This document shows positions 44,998 to 56,323 of a stretch of DNA of 64,000 nt, piece by piece. A program made the position numbers and the translations under genes. Each line of letters opens with the position of its first letter. Within the stretch, counting starts at the first letter, position 1. The DNA comes from Theodoxus fluviatilis (taxonomy: Eukaryota; Mollusca; Gastropoda; Cycloneritida; Neritidae): the NCBI GenBank assembly GCA_034096865.1, contig JAWQFJ010002797.1, positions 178,093 through 242,092 of the forward strand, written 5' to 3'. Under the pieces are notes generated by a model. The model ran no database searches. It was not told the DNA's origin and saw only the letters and a program-made list of their open reading frames with translations.

Positions 44998-45138
44998 TAT
45001 GTTCCCCTGGAACCTACGGCCACTTCTGCAGTTCTTTGTGTGGTCATTGCTTGGACGGTCCCAAATGTCACCAACGGACTGGTGTCTGTAACATTGGAAG
45101 CTGCAAGCCTGGATACGGGGGGGAAAGGTGTGATCAAA
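44998..45138 (+). CDS. Host gene exon: EGF-like (MEGF/laminin-type) domain
   Basis: Acceptor CTATTTTTAG and donor CAAA|GTAAGA bound a 141-nt exon. Translation: CSPGTYGHFCSSLCGHCLDG, abbreviated, through CNIGSCKPGYGGERCDQ. It has eight cysteines in the spacing of MEGF/SREC-type EGF domains. The exon starts with two bases that complete the codon left by the lectin exon (A|TA), and it ends with one base over (phase 1). Lectin plus EGF domains in one protein suggests an extracellular pattern-recognition or adhesion protein. Transmembrane or signalling parts are not visible. Confidence 0.75.
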
Positions 45139-45501
45139 GTAAGAAATATGGGTGTTTTAGTTTTTGTTCTGACCATATGCAGATGCAAAACAACAACGTA
45201 ACTTGAAAAGAAACAAAGAAAGATAAATGACTTAAGAACAGAATGTAAAACAAAGTAACCCAAAAATATTCACCACGAGAAGGCATGAGTGGTTTAAAAA
45301 CGATAATGATTACGTTTTGCTGTTTTATGGCAGTGTGCATTCCTCTCCAGTGTTTTACTCCCTTATCAACCCAGCTTTGCCACATTGTGGTATTGTCACG
45401 AACGTGAACTGGAATTTTAACAAGTTTCTCAACCAAACCACTTGTTTCCATTTAACTTTATAAGTGTCTGATGAGTCACCATTTCCTTTCTGCTTCAGCA
45501 G

Positions 45502-45519
45502 TCAAGACATCAAAGAATG
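45502..45519 (+). CDS. Host gene micro-exon 1 (18 nt, phase 1)
   Basis: TCAAGACATCAAAGAATG between TTCAGCAG and GTAAGAC. After the EGF exon it would encode I-K-T-S-K-N plus one base. The acceptor is a NAGNAG (CAGCAG), so a 21-nt version is also possible. Length is a multiple of three, so it could be skipped without a frameshift. Splicing is inferred from sites only. Confidence 0.5.
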
Positions 45520-45990
45520 GTAAGACAGCAGGTGTAACAGGAGGTGTGATTACATGTGTGACGGCGAGTTGGAGAGAGTAGGAGCAAAGATCGTGTATAG
45601 TAAGATACTTCACTTGCCTCCCTTTGCGAGTCAGAGCGTTAGCAGCGCCACCAAGCGGTTCTGACCGTTTGCAGATGCAAATCAACGACGTAACTTGAAA
45701 AGAAACAAAGAGAGATAAATGACTTAAGAACAGAAAGGAAAACAAAGTAACCCAAACGCATTCACCACGAGAACGCATGAATGGTTTGGAAAACTATAAT
45801 GATCACGTTTTGCTGTTTTATGGCAGTGTGTATTCCTCTCCAGTGTTTTACTCCCTTATCAACCCAGCTTTGCCACATTGCGGTATTGTCACAAGCGTGA
45901 AAATGCAATTGTAACCAGCTGCTCAAGCACAATCTTTGTTTCCATTAAACGTTTTAAGTGTCTGATGTCACAATTTCCTTTCTGCTACAG

Positions 45991-46014
45991 GTACACCAAA
46001 GGAGGAGAAAATAG
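45991..46014 (+). CDS. Host gene micro-exon 2 (24 nt, phase 1)
   Basis: 24 nt between CTGCTACAG and GTAAGAC in the second copy of the intron duplication. In phase with micro-exon 1 it encodes G-T-P-K-E-E-K-I plus one base. Flanking splice sites align with those of micro-exon 1, while the coding bases differ. The exon after it was not found; a long CT array begins 400 bp downstream. Confidence 0.5.
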   Translation, partial: VHQRRRK

Positions 46015-46439
46015 GTAAGACAACAGATGTAACAGGAGGTGTGACTACATGGGTGACGGCGAGTTGGAGAGTAGCAGCAAAGATCGTGTATAGTAATATA
46101 GTTCACTGACCTCCTTTGCGAGTCAGCGCGTTAGCAGCGCCACCAAGCGGTATGCCCGCGTCTGAGAGTAGACGTCGCGATCTCACATGTACTGACTGCT
46201 GCGCAGCTATGTAGAAGACAAGTGGAGTGCAATGGTGTTCAGCAACTAATTAAAGCAATAATAGGAAATATACACAAGAAAAGTCTTTTTTCTGTTTTAC
46301 ACCTGAAAAAGAGAGGTAAATGAATATTAACGTAACAAAATCGGTTTCAGATTTTCCTTCACTTTTACTCTTTGTGTTTGGTATAATCAGAATAGAGGCA
46401 TCATGGTTTTTGGTTCAACCACATTCAGTTTTTCTCACG

Positions 46440-46802
46440 TCAGAGAGGAAAAAGTTATTTCTTCTTTCTTCTTATTTCTTTCTTCTTTCATCTTCTTTCT
46501 TTCTTCTTTCATCTTCTTCCTTCTTATTTCTTCTTCTTTCATCTTCTTTCTTTCTTCTTTCATTTTCTTCCTTCTTATTTCCTCTCTCTCTCTCTCTCTC
46601 ATGCCTCTTTCTCTCTAACAGGCCTCTCTCTCTTCCTCTCTCTCTTATGCCTCTTTCTCTCTCTCTCTCTCTCATCTCTGTCCCTCTCTCTCTTAGGCCT
46701 CTTTCTCTCTCTCAATATCTCTCTCTTTCTCTCTCTCTCTATCTCTCTCTGGCCTGCCTCTCTCTCTTTCTCATGCCTGCCTCTCTCTCTTTCGCAGGCC
46801 TG

Positions 46803-46840
<38 letters not shown>

Positions 46841-47000
46841 CCTCTCTCTCTCTCTCTCCCAGGCCTCTCTCTCTCAAGCCTCTCTCTCTCTCTCTGAAGC
46901 CTATTTCTCTCAAGACTCTCTGTCTTTCTATCTCTCTCTCTCGCCTCTCTCTCAAGCCTCTCTCTCTCTCACTCAAGCCTCTCTCTCTCACTCAAGCCTG

Positions 47001-47036
<36 letters not shown>

Positions 47037-47081
47037 GCCTCTCTCTGTAAGACCTCTTTCTCTCAGACCTCTCTCTCTCAG

Positions 47082-47116
<35 letters not shown>

Positions 47117-47159
47117 TCTCTCTCTATATCTATCTTTCTCCCTCTCAGGCCTCTCTTTC

Positions 47160-47195
<36 letters not shown>

Positions 47196-47323
47196 GCCTC
47201 TCTCTCAGGCCTCTCTCTCTCTAAGACCTCTCTCTCGATCAGGCATCTCTCAGGCATCTCTCTCTCTCAGACTTCTCTCTGTCTCTCTCTCAGGCCTCTC
47301 TCTCTCAAGCCTATCTCTCTCTG

Positions 47324-47354
<31 letters not shown>

Positions 47355-47524
47355 GTCTCTCTCTCTCTCAAGCCTCTCTCCCTCTCTCTCGCTCTCTCTC
47401 TCTCTCTCTCTATCAGGAATCTCCCTCAGGCATCTCTCTCTGTCTCTCTCTCTCTATCAGGCATCTCTCTCTTAGACTTCTCTCTGTCTCTCTCTCAGGC
47501 CTCTCTCTCTCTCAAGCCTATATA

Positions 47525-47581
<57 letters not shown>

Positions 47582-47641
47582 CCTCTCTCTCTATCTCTCT
47601 CTCTCAAGACTCTCTCTCTCAACCCTCTCTCTTTCTCAAGA

Positions 47642-47698
<57 letters not shown>

Positions 47699-47834
47699 AG
47701 GCCCCTCTCTCTCAGGCCTCTCTCTCTCTCAGGTCTCTCTCTCAGACCTCTCTCTCTTAGTTCTCTCTCTCTCTCTCAAGCCTCTCACTCTCTCTGTCTC
47801 TCTCTCTGTCTCTCTCTCAGACCTCTCTTTCTTC

Positions 47835-47865
<31 letters not shown>

Positions 47866-47939
47866 AGGCCTGCTTCCCTCTCTTTCTCAAGCCTGTCTCT
47901 CTCTCTTTCGCAGGCCTGCCTCTCTCTCTCTCTCTCAGG

Positions 47940-47975
<36 letters not shown>

Positions 47976-48076
47976 GCCTATCTATCTCAAGACTCTCTCT
48001 CTCGCCTCTCTCTCTCAAGCCTTTCTCTCTCTCTCACTCACTCAAGCCTGCCTCTCTCTGTCTCTCTCTCTGTCTC

Positions 48077-48116
<40 letters not shown>

Positions 48117-48268
48117 GCACTCTTAGGCCCTTCTCTCTCAGGCCCCTCTCTCTCAGGTCTCTCTCTCAGATCTCTCTCTCTTAGTTCTCTCTCTCTCTCT
48201 TTCTCTCTCTCACTCTCTCTCTTTCTCTCTCTCACTCTCTCTCTCATGCCTCTCTCTCTCTCCCTCTT

Positions 48269-48314
<46 letters not shown>

Positions 48315-48426
48315 ATCTCTATCTCTCTGTCTCTCTCTCTCCTCTCTCTCCCTCTCTCTGTCTCTCTCTCAGGCCTCTCTTTCTGTCAGGCCTCTCTCTC
48401 TCCTTCGCCTCCCCTCTCTCTCTCTG

Positions 48427-48492
<66 letters not shown>

Positions 48493-48570
48493 TCTCTGTC
48501 TCTCTCTCAGGCCTCTCTTTCTGTCAGGCCTCTCTCTCTCCTTCGCCTCCCCTCTCTCTCTCTGTCTCTT

Positions 48571-48618
<48 letters not shown>

Positions 48619-48620
48619 AG

Positions 48621-48653
<33 letters not shown>

Positions 48654-48760
48654 AAGCCTATCTCTCTCTGTCTCTCTCTCTCTGTCTCACTCTCTCTGTC
48701 TCTCTCTCAGACCTTTTTCTCTCTCCCTCTCTCTCTCTCTGTCTCTTTCTTTCTCTCTGG
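46440..48760. repeat. Polypyrimidine array, (TTCTTTC)n then (CT)n with AGGCCT interruptions
   Basis: About 2.3 kb of nearly pure pyrimidine on the + strand. The first 150 bp are TTCTTTCATC-type. The remainder is CT with repeated CAGGCCTCTCTCTC, CAAGCCTCTC and TCTCTGTC interruptions and local duplications (for example 48,355-48,420 versus 48,487-48,552). The open frame through it is a repeat by-product. Confidence 0.97.
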
Positions 48761-48846
48761 TTCGAGACTACCACTGAAGAAAGACTTGTCTGTAGCATCG
48801 TGAAATCAGAATACCGTGTGACTGGAGAAATACCGCACAGTGGAAA

Positions 48847-49684
48847 ATGATGGTTTGCGACAACTTTCCTGACGTGCTCCAGAACGCGGTGAGAGACATT
48901 GCGAACACACATCGTTTGCAGAATTGGACAATTGATTCGAATCTTCCTGGTGACATTGTCATCACTATGAAATGGACGATTCCAATCCCGCCATTGGTTT
49001 CTGGACCTCAACAAGTTATTGCCAAAACTCACAAATCTCCCTCAAAGCGCTTTCGAGACCACGTACGTTCTAGAAAATGGAGATCTCAACACTGGCGTGT
49101 ACACCAAGCGAGTGACACCGAAAAAAGAGCCTAGGAATCCTTCATATGATGGAATTCAATGGCCACCCCCATCTTGAGCAGTGACATCGTCCCAGCAACG
49201 AGACCCCACGGTGCGTGCATCTCGTGAGGCGCGTTGTGCTACCGTGTCACCGGGACGCATGCACGGTCAAGTTGCGACCAAGTCATGCTACGATCCTCCT
49301 TCTGTGTTCCATGTGTGTGCTATGAGGCGCAAAGAAGACAACAAACCACCGATCAGTGATGAGAATCAGTCGTGCCAGGAAGGCGCCTGCGAGAGCACAA
49401 GAGCAGCGGTACCTGACCCAAACGCAGTGGTCGGCACAGAAGTAGGATGTTAGTGCGCTTTTGAAGGATTCATGTGCATTAATAGTGCAGACCCAGCAGA
49501 AATTACGAAAGAGCTTCAGTGCATGTCAGAAGAAAAGTGGTCTGGTGCGTGGTTTGACAGCTGTGCAGAGCCTATTCGCTCATCGCCAAGATTTGCCTGC
49601 CTTGTGAGCCCCAACATTGTGTACTGCGGAGACTGTTACCCATCCGTCTTCCACCCTAATCATGACTTTCGAGAGAAAACATAA
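48847..49684 (+). pseudogene. Unidentified broken ORF with basic KSPSKRFRDHVRSRKW motif and Cys-rich tail
   Basis: 48,847-49,134 encodes about 95 residues ending in a basic stretch (KTHKSPSKRFRDHVRSRKWR). After a frame change, 49,181-49,684 stays in one frame apart from a TAG at 49,451. It ends EEKWSGAWFDSCAEP, then FACLVSPNIVYCGDCYPSVF. No family was recognised. The basic KSPSxxRRDxxR-type motif recalls ORF1-like proteins of retroelements, which is a guess. It is flanked by CT arrays and has no introns. Confidence 0.35.
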
Positions 49685-50393
49685 CTGCCTCTTCTGAATA
49701 TGGGCACAGGAACTTCCTGATGTGACGTGACAGATTATGACACAGCTCAGACTATTGACTGAAGGCTGATGTGCAGTGGGTAAAGGCCTGCTAGTTTGAC
49801 TTTCTGCTTATCCTAGTGCTACAGGATCCACCAGTAGGGTGTGCAGACTTACACGATGGAAAGAAAACGAACCGCCATTATTTAAGTTTTCCCGCCTGAA
49901 GTCCTTGTTTTCCATACACGTGGCAAGGAGAACGTGGAGAAAGTTTTGTTATGTGAGTTTTGTTTTTGTTTTTCCTATTTAGGTTCTCGTTTTATTGTAG
50001 TTATTGAGTGCACGTAGCCGAGAGTCTCGAGACTTTTGCAGGTTTTGTAAGAAATCGCTTTCGTGTCGTGTCGTTTCTCTCTATCTCCTTCCCAAATTAA
50101 GTCCCCCCCATACAAGCCGAAGACTTAGATAAGTCCCAAGTAGGAGAAAACCCTTCTGATAAGGTGTGTAAGCTGAAGGACAAAAAGAAAGAGAGTCGCT
50201 AATAGTTTGCTTGTGTTTTAATGATTTTTGTAACTTGTGTCCTGCAAACGCATACAACTTTTGTCATGCTTTGTGAATGCTAATTTGCTGTTGTGGAGAG
50301 TTTTCCTAAAACACAGAGTAATGTAATTTCCTTTTCTTTAGTATCTTGTTCGCGAGGAGACGTGCACATGCTTACTAGCGTGTATGCACGTGC

Positions 50394-50424
<31 letters not shown>

Positions 50425-50950
50425 GGGGTGGGTGCGTGTTTGTGTGTGGGTGCGTGTGTGGGCGTGCGTGTTTGTCAGTTTGTTTTGAGGTTATAATTTG
50501 TTAATATGACTAAACCTAAACGTGCACAGTATTTTGAACTGGTTTGAATGTTGATTTTGTCATTTATCCCTCCTTGTACAGGCTGATGGCCTTAAGGAAA
50601 GGTGAAAAGAAAAATAAAGAAACCAGCAGTGATGTTCTTGTCTTTCTTGCGATGAGCCACTTACGTTAATCTCGTGTGCGCACACACACACAGGGAACCT
50701 GTAGATGACTAATTTGTTAATAAGATTCTGTTCGTACAAAATTGTTCTATAAATTTCTTTCACAGACCGTTGTCATTAAATTATATTGATTTTTACTCAT
50801 TGCTTCACTATGATTGTTTCATGTCAATTCCCATGTTTATATTGTACCCTTTTTCGTTTATGGGCTGCAGGCCTAACGAATAAAGCTTCAAAGTCTCTGT
50901 CTCTCTCAGACCTCTATCTCTCTGTCTCTCTCTCTCTGTCACTCACTCTT
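49685..50950. other. Non-coding region with GT/GC array and LINE-like tails
   Basis: Contains a GCGC/GT microsatellite (50,392-50,475) and two 3'-tail-like sites. One is GGCTGATGGCC with AATAAA at about 50,581-50,617. The other is GGGCTGCAGGCC with AATAAA at about 50,863-50,884. A CT run follows (50,890-50,945). Nothing coding recognised. Confidence 0.45.
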
Positions 50951-51401
50951 GGCCTAGCTGTCAGCTTGTGCGGACGTGTGCCTGCGCTGCTCCGCAGCGT
51001 AGCGTGTGAACTATTGAACATCATTGAACGTGGCTGTGTTCGGCATCACTCTGTTCCCCAAGTTACAGCGGAAAGCTTGGTGTAGGTACTGAGAGTCGTT
51101 TCTTTGCTATTATTGTGTTTGAAGCGCGTTTTGAAATGAAGAATTGTCGACATTGTTAACAAGAGAAAGATTAATTTAGTATCACTGCTGAGATTTGGTG
51201 TCGATGTGCTGATGAGCATCAACGAACGGGATTGTATTCAGCATCATAGTGTTTCTCAAGTTCAAGTGGAACACTTGGAGTAAGGACTGATACTATTGAT
51301 AGTTGTTTCTGCGCTGTTTTCGAGTTTGAAACGGGTTTTGAACTTGTATGTAATTCCTGATATTGTAGAAAAAGAAAGACTGAATACTTTTCACTTCTGA
51401 G

Positions 51402-52541
51402 TTGGTCAGTATGGGAGTGGATCTCAGGACTTACCGTGCACGCATAGGATTGCATGCAGCTCGTGCGGTAGGCCGTACTAAACTCCGGCCAATCAACGCA
51501 ATCGATGATGTCTGCGCTTGCGCGGGAATCTGCAATGCAGCAATTGTACTCGGTCTGGCGGCAGGTCTCATATTGTGTGCACTGGCAAATATGTACACTA
51601 TGCAAACCTGGTATGCATCGGTGCATGGAAAAGACACGGCAACAGTCGTACTTTATGAAGACTACCGCTTTCGAGTGGCATCGAGAGGATATCGAGGAGG
51701 CATGTCAATGCCACTCGCGCAAGGTGATAGAGAAGTAGCCTCGTCTATACTACTGAACCACCACGATTTGTCCTTCTTGCTCATCCTGTCCGGTGCCGTC
51801 GAAGAGAACCCAGGCCCGGGACTGGAGAAGAAAGACATTGATGAAGCAATCGCCTCTCTCAAAGCAGACAACGTACGTAGCCAGCAAGAATCGACGGATA
51901 TGATCCTTGCGGAGATAAGGAAGCTGGGCAAATAAATTGAGAAGGTCGAAGAAAAAATGGAAAGCATAGAAAAAGAACTCAACAACTTGAAGAAAAAGGC
52001 AGAAGTTCAAGAGGCCTTCCTCAACCACGTGGACGACCGACAGGCGGAGATGGCAACAAGGCTGGCAGCCATGGAGGACCAGCTGGAGAAACAAGAGCAA
52101 ACGAGTAGGAGGGTCAACGTCATCTTGTTCAACGTCACCGAGGAGGAGAACGAGCAACCTGAAATCGGCGAGGACCTGTTCCTCGACACGGTGAACGACG
52201 TCCTGCCACGACACCTTCGGAAGGAGGATCTGCGACGGGTACACCGCGTCGGGAAGCCAACTGCCGACACGTCGCGCCCACTTATTGCTACCCTCAACAA
52301 GACGGCCAACAAGATCGTCATTCTACAAGCCCGACAGAAGCCTAGAGAAAAGGGGATAGGGGTTTCAAGCGACAAGACCCCCTTGCAGCGCCGGATGATT
52401 CAGGAGGAGAGAGCAAGAGGAAACTACGCCTATTACAAAGGCGGACAGCTACACGAGAACAGTGGACGGCGGAGTGAGCGAGATCAAGTACAGACCCGGT
52501 CCACAATGAAAGCGTCGGTGCAGAGAGGAAATACCACCTAG
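51402..52541 (+). CDS. ORF1: LINE ORF1 protein with membrane segment, 2A-like motif, coiled coil and L1-type RRM, one stop
   Basis: From the N-terminus: a hydrophobic segment (AAIVLGLAAGLILCALANMY, about residues 45-64), a 2A-like motif ending NPGP at residue 139, a coiled coil (MESIEKELNNLKKKAEVQEA), an RRM-like part (RRVNVILFNVTEEE, RRVHRVGKPT) and a basic end (RRMIQEERARGNYAYYKGG). One in-frame TAA at 51,933 interrupts it; the frame is otherwise open. If 2A works, the hydrophobic N-terminus would be released as a separate peptide from the RNA-binding chaperone part. Start chosen as the first ATG; a second Met is three codons on. Confidence 0.75.
51777..51818 (+). promoter_or_regulatory. 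2A-like ribosome-skipping motif, Asp-to-Ala variant
   Basis: The peptide LLILSGAVEENPGP matches the 2A consensus D(V/I)ExNPGP except that the Asp is Ala (codon GCC at 51,795-51,797). The upstream leucine-rich segment is present. 2A peptides release the chain between Gly and Pro without a stop codon. They are known in some invertebrate APE-type LINEs. Confidence 0.7.
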
Positions 52542-52574
52542 GACGAGGGCCGAGGCACTGTCACAGCTACTGTT

Positions 52575-55500
52575 GTTCCAAAAGGTACTGTTCAATTTTT
52601 GTCATGGAACGTTGGTGGCATATTGTCCAAGTTTGATGATCCCGAGTTCTGTCCTTACCTTATGGAGTTTGATTTTGTTTGTTTAGTTGAAACTTTTGTA
52701 GAATGTTTTGATAGTGTAAGGGTACAAGATTTTACTTGCTTTGTATCCCCTGCTCGAAAGTTGTCTGAGAAGGGGAGGAGATCAGGAGGGGTTGTTTGCT
52801 TTATTAGGGATTGTCTCATTGGATTTGTTGAACAAGTATCGTGCAATTATGATAACTTATTAGCTTTCAAAAAATAAGTAGAAATTTATTTGCCACAAAC
52901 AAAGATGTTTTATTTATATGTACCTACATCCCGCCCGCGGGATCTCCGTATTATAACTTTGTAGAGGAGAGTAACGGTGTTCGTATCCTCGAACAGTGTC
53001 TGTTGCACTTAACAGCTGTTTGTCCAGATTGCCTTCTTGTCGTGTGTGGTGATTTTAACGCTCGCACAGGCAATTGGAACACTGGAACATTGACTGAACT
53101 GGGTAATCCCCGATGTGAGCCTTTGACAAACCGCATTTCTCAAGATCGTGCTGTAAATGATTTTGGACACATGTTACTTTCAGTCTGTTTGGGATTTGAC
53201 CTGCACATAGCTAATGGTTCAGTATCGGGAGATACCGATGGAAAATTTATTTACTTCTCTAATACTGGAAATAGTGTGATTGACTACTTTTTGGTTTCTA
53301 AAGAATTATTTGAATATTGTAGAAACTTGTCTGTAAAGGAAAATGCTTCAACATTTCATCTTAGTTTAGAGTTGAGCGTAGAATGTTGTGGAATTGAATG
53401 TAGGTCTACTGGTGCAAAGTCTTTAACTGTAAGGAAGCTTGTTTGGGATGCCTCCTTATGTGACTGGTTTGCAGCGGGTTTACAAAATAATTCAGAGCAA
53501 CTAGAGGTATATCTTCGAGGGGATACTGATGTTAATACTGTAGCTAACGCTATCACTGAATGCTACATACAAGCTGCAGAACCTCTCAGACAAACGTTTG
53601 TTTGTGGGAAAATACGGCACGGTCAACCCTGGTTTGATAAGGAATGTCATGTAGCAAAACAACGTGTCCGTTCTCTCCTTCGAAGATACATCCGTACCTT
53701 AGGAATGCATGAAAAGAGTGCATATGTTAAACAAAGAAATGATTATAAACTCATGCTGAGAGAAAAGAAAAAGTCATATAGAGGAAAGATTGTCACTACT
53801 CTAGTAGAAAACATTTATGATTCATCTGCATTTTGGTTACATGTCAGAAAGTTAAACTCTAATTCTTTTGTACACTGTTCCATCCCAGGAGAAGTGTGGC
53901 AAGAGCATTTTTGTAATGTGTTTAGACAGACTGATGCTGTTCAACACCTGATTGAATTAGATGTGCTGGAAGTAGTCGTGGATGAGTTATCTCCCCTGGA
54001 TGTTGATGTGACACAGGATGAAGTGAAGAACGCTATAAGAAGGTTGAAATCAAAAAAGGCATCTGGTCATGATGAGATACTACCTGAGATGTTGAAATGT
54101 TCCCTGCAGCTTCTTGTAGCACGCATCACAGATCTTTTCAACGTCATGTTGGACATAGCTATTTTAGTCCCCATTCACAAGCGAGGAGATCCTTCAAACC
54201 CTAATAACTATAGAAGAATTTCTCTTATTAGCTGCTTTAGTAAATTGTTTACCTCTATACTCAGTGACAGAATAACGGAATGGGCAGAAGACAATGGTAT
54301 TATTGGGGAAGAGCAAGCGGGCTTTCGGAGGGGATACTCGACTATTGATAATGTGTTCGTTTTGCACTCAATAATTCAAAGATATTTATCTAGACATAAG
54401 AAATTATATGTTGCATTTGTTGATTTTAGAAAAGCCTTTGACACTGTTAACAGAAGTGTGTTATGGAAAATTCTTGGTCGTTACGGAATGAAAGGGAGGT
54501 TACTCCGGATGCTCCAAGCGATATATTCAGATGTACATAGCAGCGTAAGGAGCAACGGAAACTACAGTGACTCATTTGCATGTGACCGAGGGTTGAGACA
54601 AGGCTGCAAAATGAGCCCGATACTTTTTTCTCTTTTGGTGAATTATGTAGCTAAAGTTGTGATCAAATTTGGAAAACATGGCGTCCAGCTTACGCCAGAC
54701 TCCTCATGTATATACATGTTATTATTTGCTGACGATGTAGCTCTTGTTTCTGACTCAGTGACAGGACTGCAGAACCAGTTGAATAATCTCAGGAAAGCTT
54801 CAGATGCAGTAGGCCTTGAAGTGAATCGTGAAAAAAAACAAAAATATTAGTATTCCGTAATGGAGGATATCTTGCTAAACACGAGAAGTGGTTTTTTGAT
54901 AAAGATGTACTTGAGGTAGTCAACGAATTCAGGTACCTTGGGGCTTTGTTTACATCAAAGTTGTCTTTTAATATGCTACAGTATGATATTGTACAGAGAG
55001 CGAGGGCTGGAATGATTCAAGTTGCTAAATGCTTGAGAAAACTCGAAGGAGCTTCACCTGATGTTTTCTTTAAATTATTTGATGCTCAGGTGCAACCTAT
55101 ACTGCTGTACGCATCGGAGTTGTGGGGTCTGAAAGATTGCTCAACTATAGAAGCTGTACATCTCCAAGCCCTAAAAAGATTACTTAATGTGCCTCCTCAA
55201 GCTCCAAACCTAATTGTATATGGGGAAACTAGCAGACACCCATTGTACATAAATGCTACTGTCCGAGCTATTAAGTATTGGTTGAGACTGTTGAGAATGG
55301 AACCTACCAGATATCCATTGAAAGCGTACAAGATGTTGCTACTTTCTGACAAAGGTGAAAATTGGGCATACATGATTAAGAGACTGTTGTACAGATACGG
55401 TTTTGGAGACGTGTGGGAAACCCAGAATGTACAGAGAGAAAATGAGTTTGTACAAGAGCTAAGGAGTCGACTCAAGCTTGAATACTGCTGTATGTGGTCT

Positions 55501-55898
55501 GATGCTCTTCAGGGAAGTACCAGGTATGCTTTTTATAGATTGTTCAAATCCACCTGGATAAGAGAAAATTATCTGTATGTGTTGGACAAGAAGGTATTTC
55601 GTGATGTATACATTCGTTTCCGCACAGGTTTTAGCAATCTTTTCGTCCACAAATTCAGATATGGAAAAAATGATAATGCTTTTTTGTGTCCAGCTTGCTA
55701 CGAAGCAGAAGAAACTGAAATTCATTTTCTGATGGAATGTCCATTACATGAGGATCTGAGGCAAAGGTTTATTGGTTAATGGATAAATATAGCAAATGTT
55801 GATGCCCAATTTATTCTGTCAATCCAGGAGATAAAAGCTGTACGACAGATTGCTATGTACTTATACCATTCTTTCAAGAGAAGACAAGATGCAAGTTA
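52575..55898 (+). pseudogene. ORF2: LINE ORF2: AP endonuclease and reverse transcriptase, three breaks
   Basis: Endonuclease motifs: FLSWNVGGI (near 52,593), CLVET, VVCGDFNAR (near 53,040) and SVIDYFLVS. The usual SDH near the domain end reads STFHLSL. RT motifs: ILVPIHKRGDP, RISLISCFSK, EEQAGFRRGYSTIDN, VAFVDFRKAFDTVN, GLRQGCKMSP and LLFADDVAL (near 54,720; catalytic DD intact). The C-terminal domain has FRYLGALFTSK, PILLYASELWG and a CPACYEAEETEIHFLMECPL zinc finger. Breaks: A6 run near 52,870, A8 run near 54,832 and TAA at 55,777. Confidence 0.85.
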
Positions 55899-55944
55899 GT
55901 ATTGCTGTGGCCGACGAAGCCTATTACTGTGATTAAGTTGTGAT

Positions 55945-55995
55945 GGGCCGGTGGCCCAACAAAAATAAAATGTTCGTTCGTTCGTTCGTTCATTC
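55945..55995 (+). terminator. LINE 3' end: hairpin, AATAAA, TTCG repeat
   Basis: GGGCCGGTGGCCC (55,945-55,957) can pair. AATAAA follows at 55,964-55,969, then TTCG repeats. A 3' stem-loop is what the reverse transcriptase of such LINEs recognises. Equivalent hairpin-AATAAA-repeat ends occur at 33,725, 36,520 and 50,863. Confidence 0.6.
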
Positions 55996-56141
55996 TTTCT
56001 CTGTCTCTCTCTCTGTCTCTCTATCTCCGTCTCTCTCTCTCTGTCTCTCTCAGACCTCTATCTCTCTCTCAGTCTCTCTCAGACCTCTCTATCAGGCATA
56101 TCTCTCTCAGGCATTTCTCTCTCTCTGTCTGCCTCTCTCAG

Positions 56142-56188
<47 letters not shown>

Positions 56189-56241
56189 CCTCTCTCTCTC
56201 TCCGTCTCTCTCTCCGTCTCTCTCTCTGTCTCTCTCTCGGG

Positions 56242-56323
<82 letters not shown>

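Larger units (their letters stand above)
45190..46190 (+). repeat. Tandem intron duplication (about 480 bp x 2) carrying the micro-exons
   Basis: GCAGATGCAAAACAACAACG near 45,178 and its relative near 45,673 start two copies of one intron segment. The copies share GTTTTGCTGTTTTATGGCAG and, after each micro-exon, GGTGTAACAGGAGGTGTGA-type text. The duplication created two differing micro-exons. The second copy runs into the CT array region. Confidence 0.85.
50951..55995 (+). mobile_element. Nearly full-length APE-type non-LTR retrotransposon (LINE)
   Basis: Order: about 450 bp of 5' leader, ORF1 (51,402-52,541), ORF2 with AP endonuclease and reverse transcriptase (about 52,575-55,898), and a 3' hairpin with a TTCG repeat tail. 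It sits inside a CT array that continues on both sides (50,890-50,945 and 55,996-56,458). The clade is uncertain: a 2A-bearing ORF1 is known in CR1-related LINEs of invertebrates, while the ORF1 fold resembles L1 ORF1p. Confidence 0.85.

Noticed and set aside
46320..48803. 827-codon open frame
   Set aside because: It is entirely a product of the CT dinucleotide array (Ser/Leu repeats); no start context, domains or codon signal.
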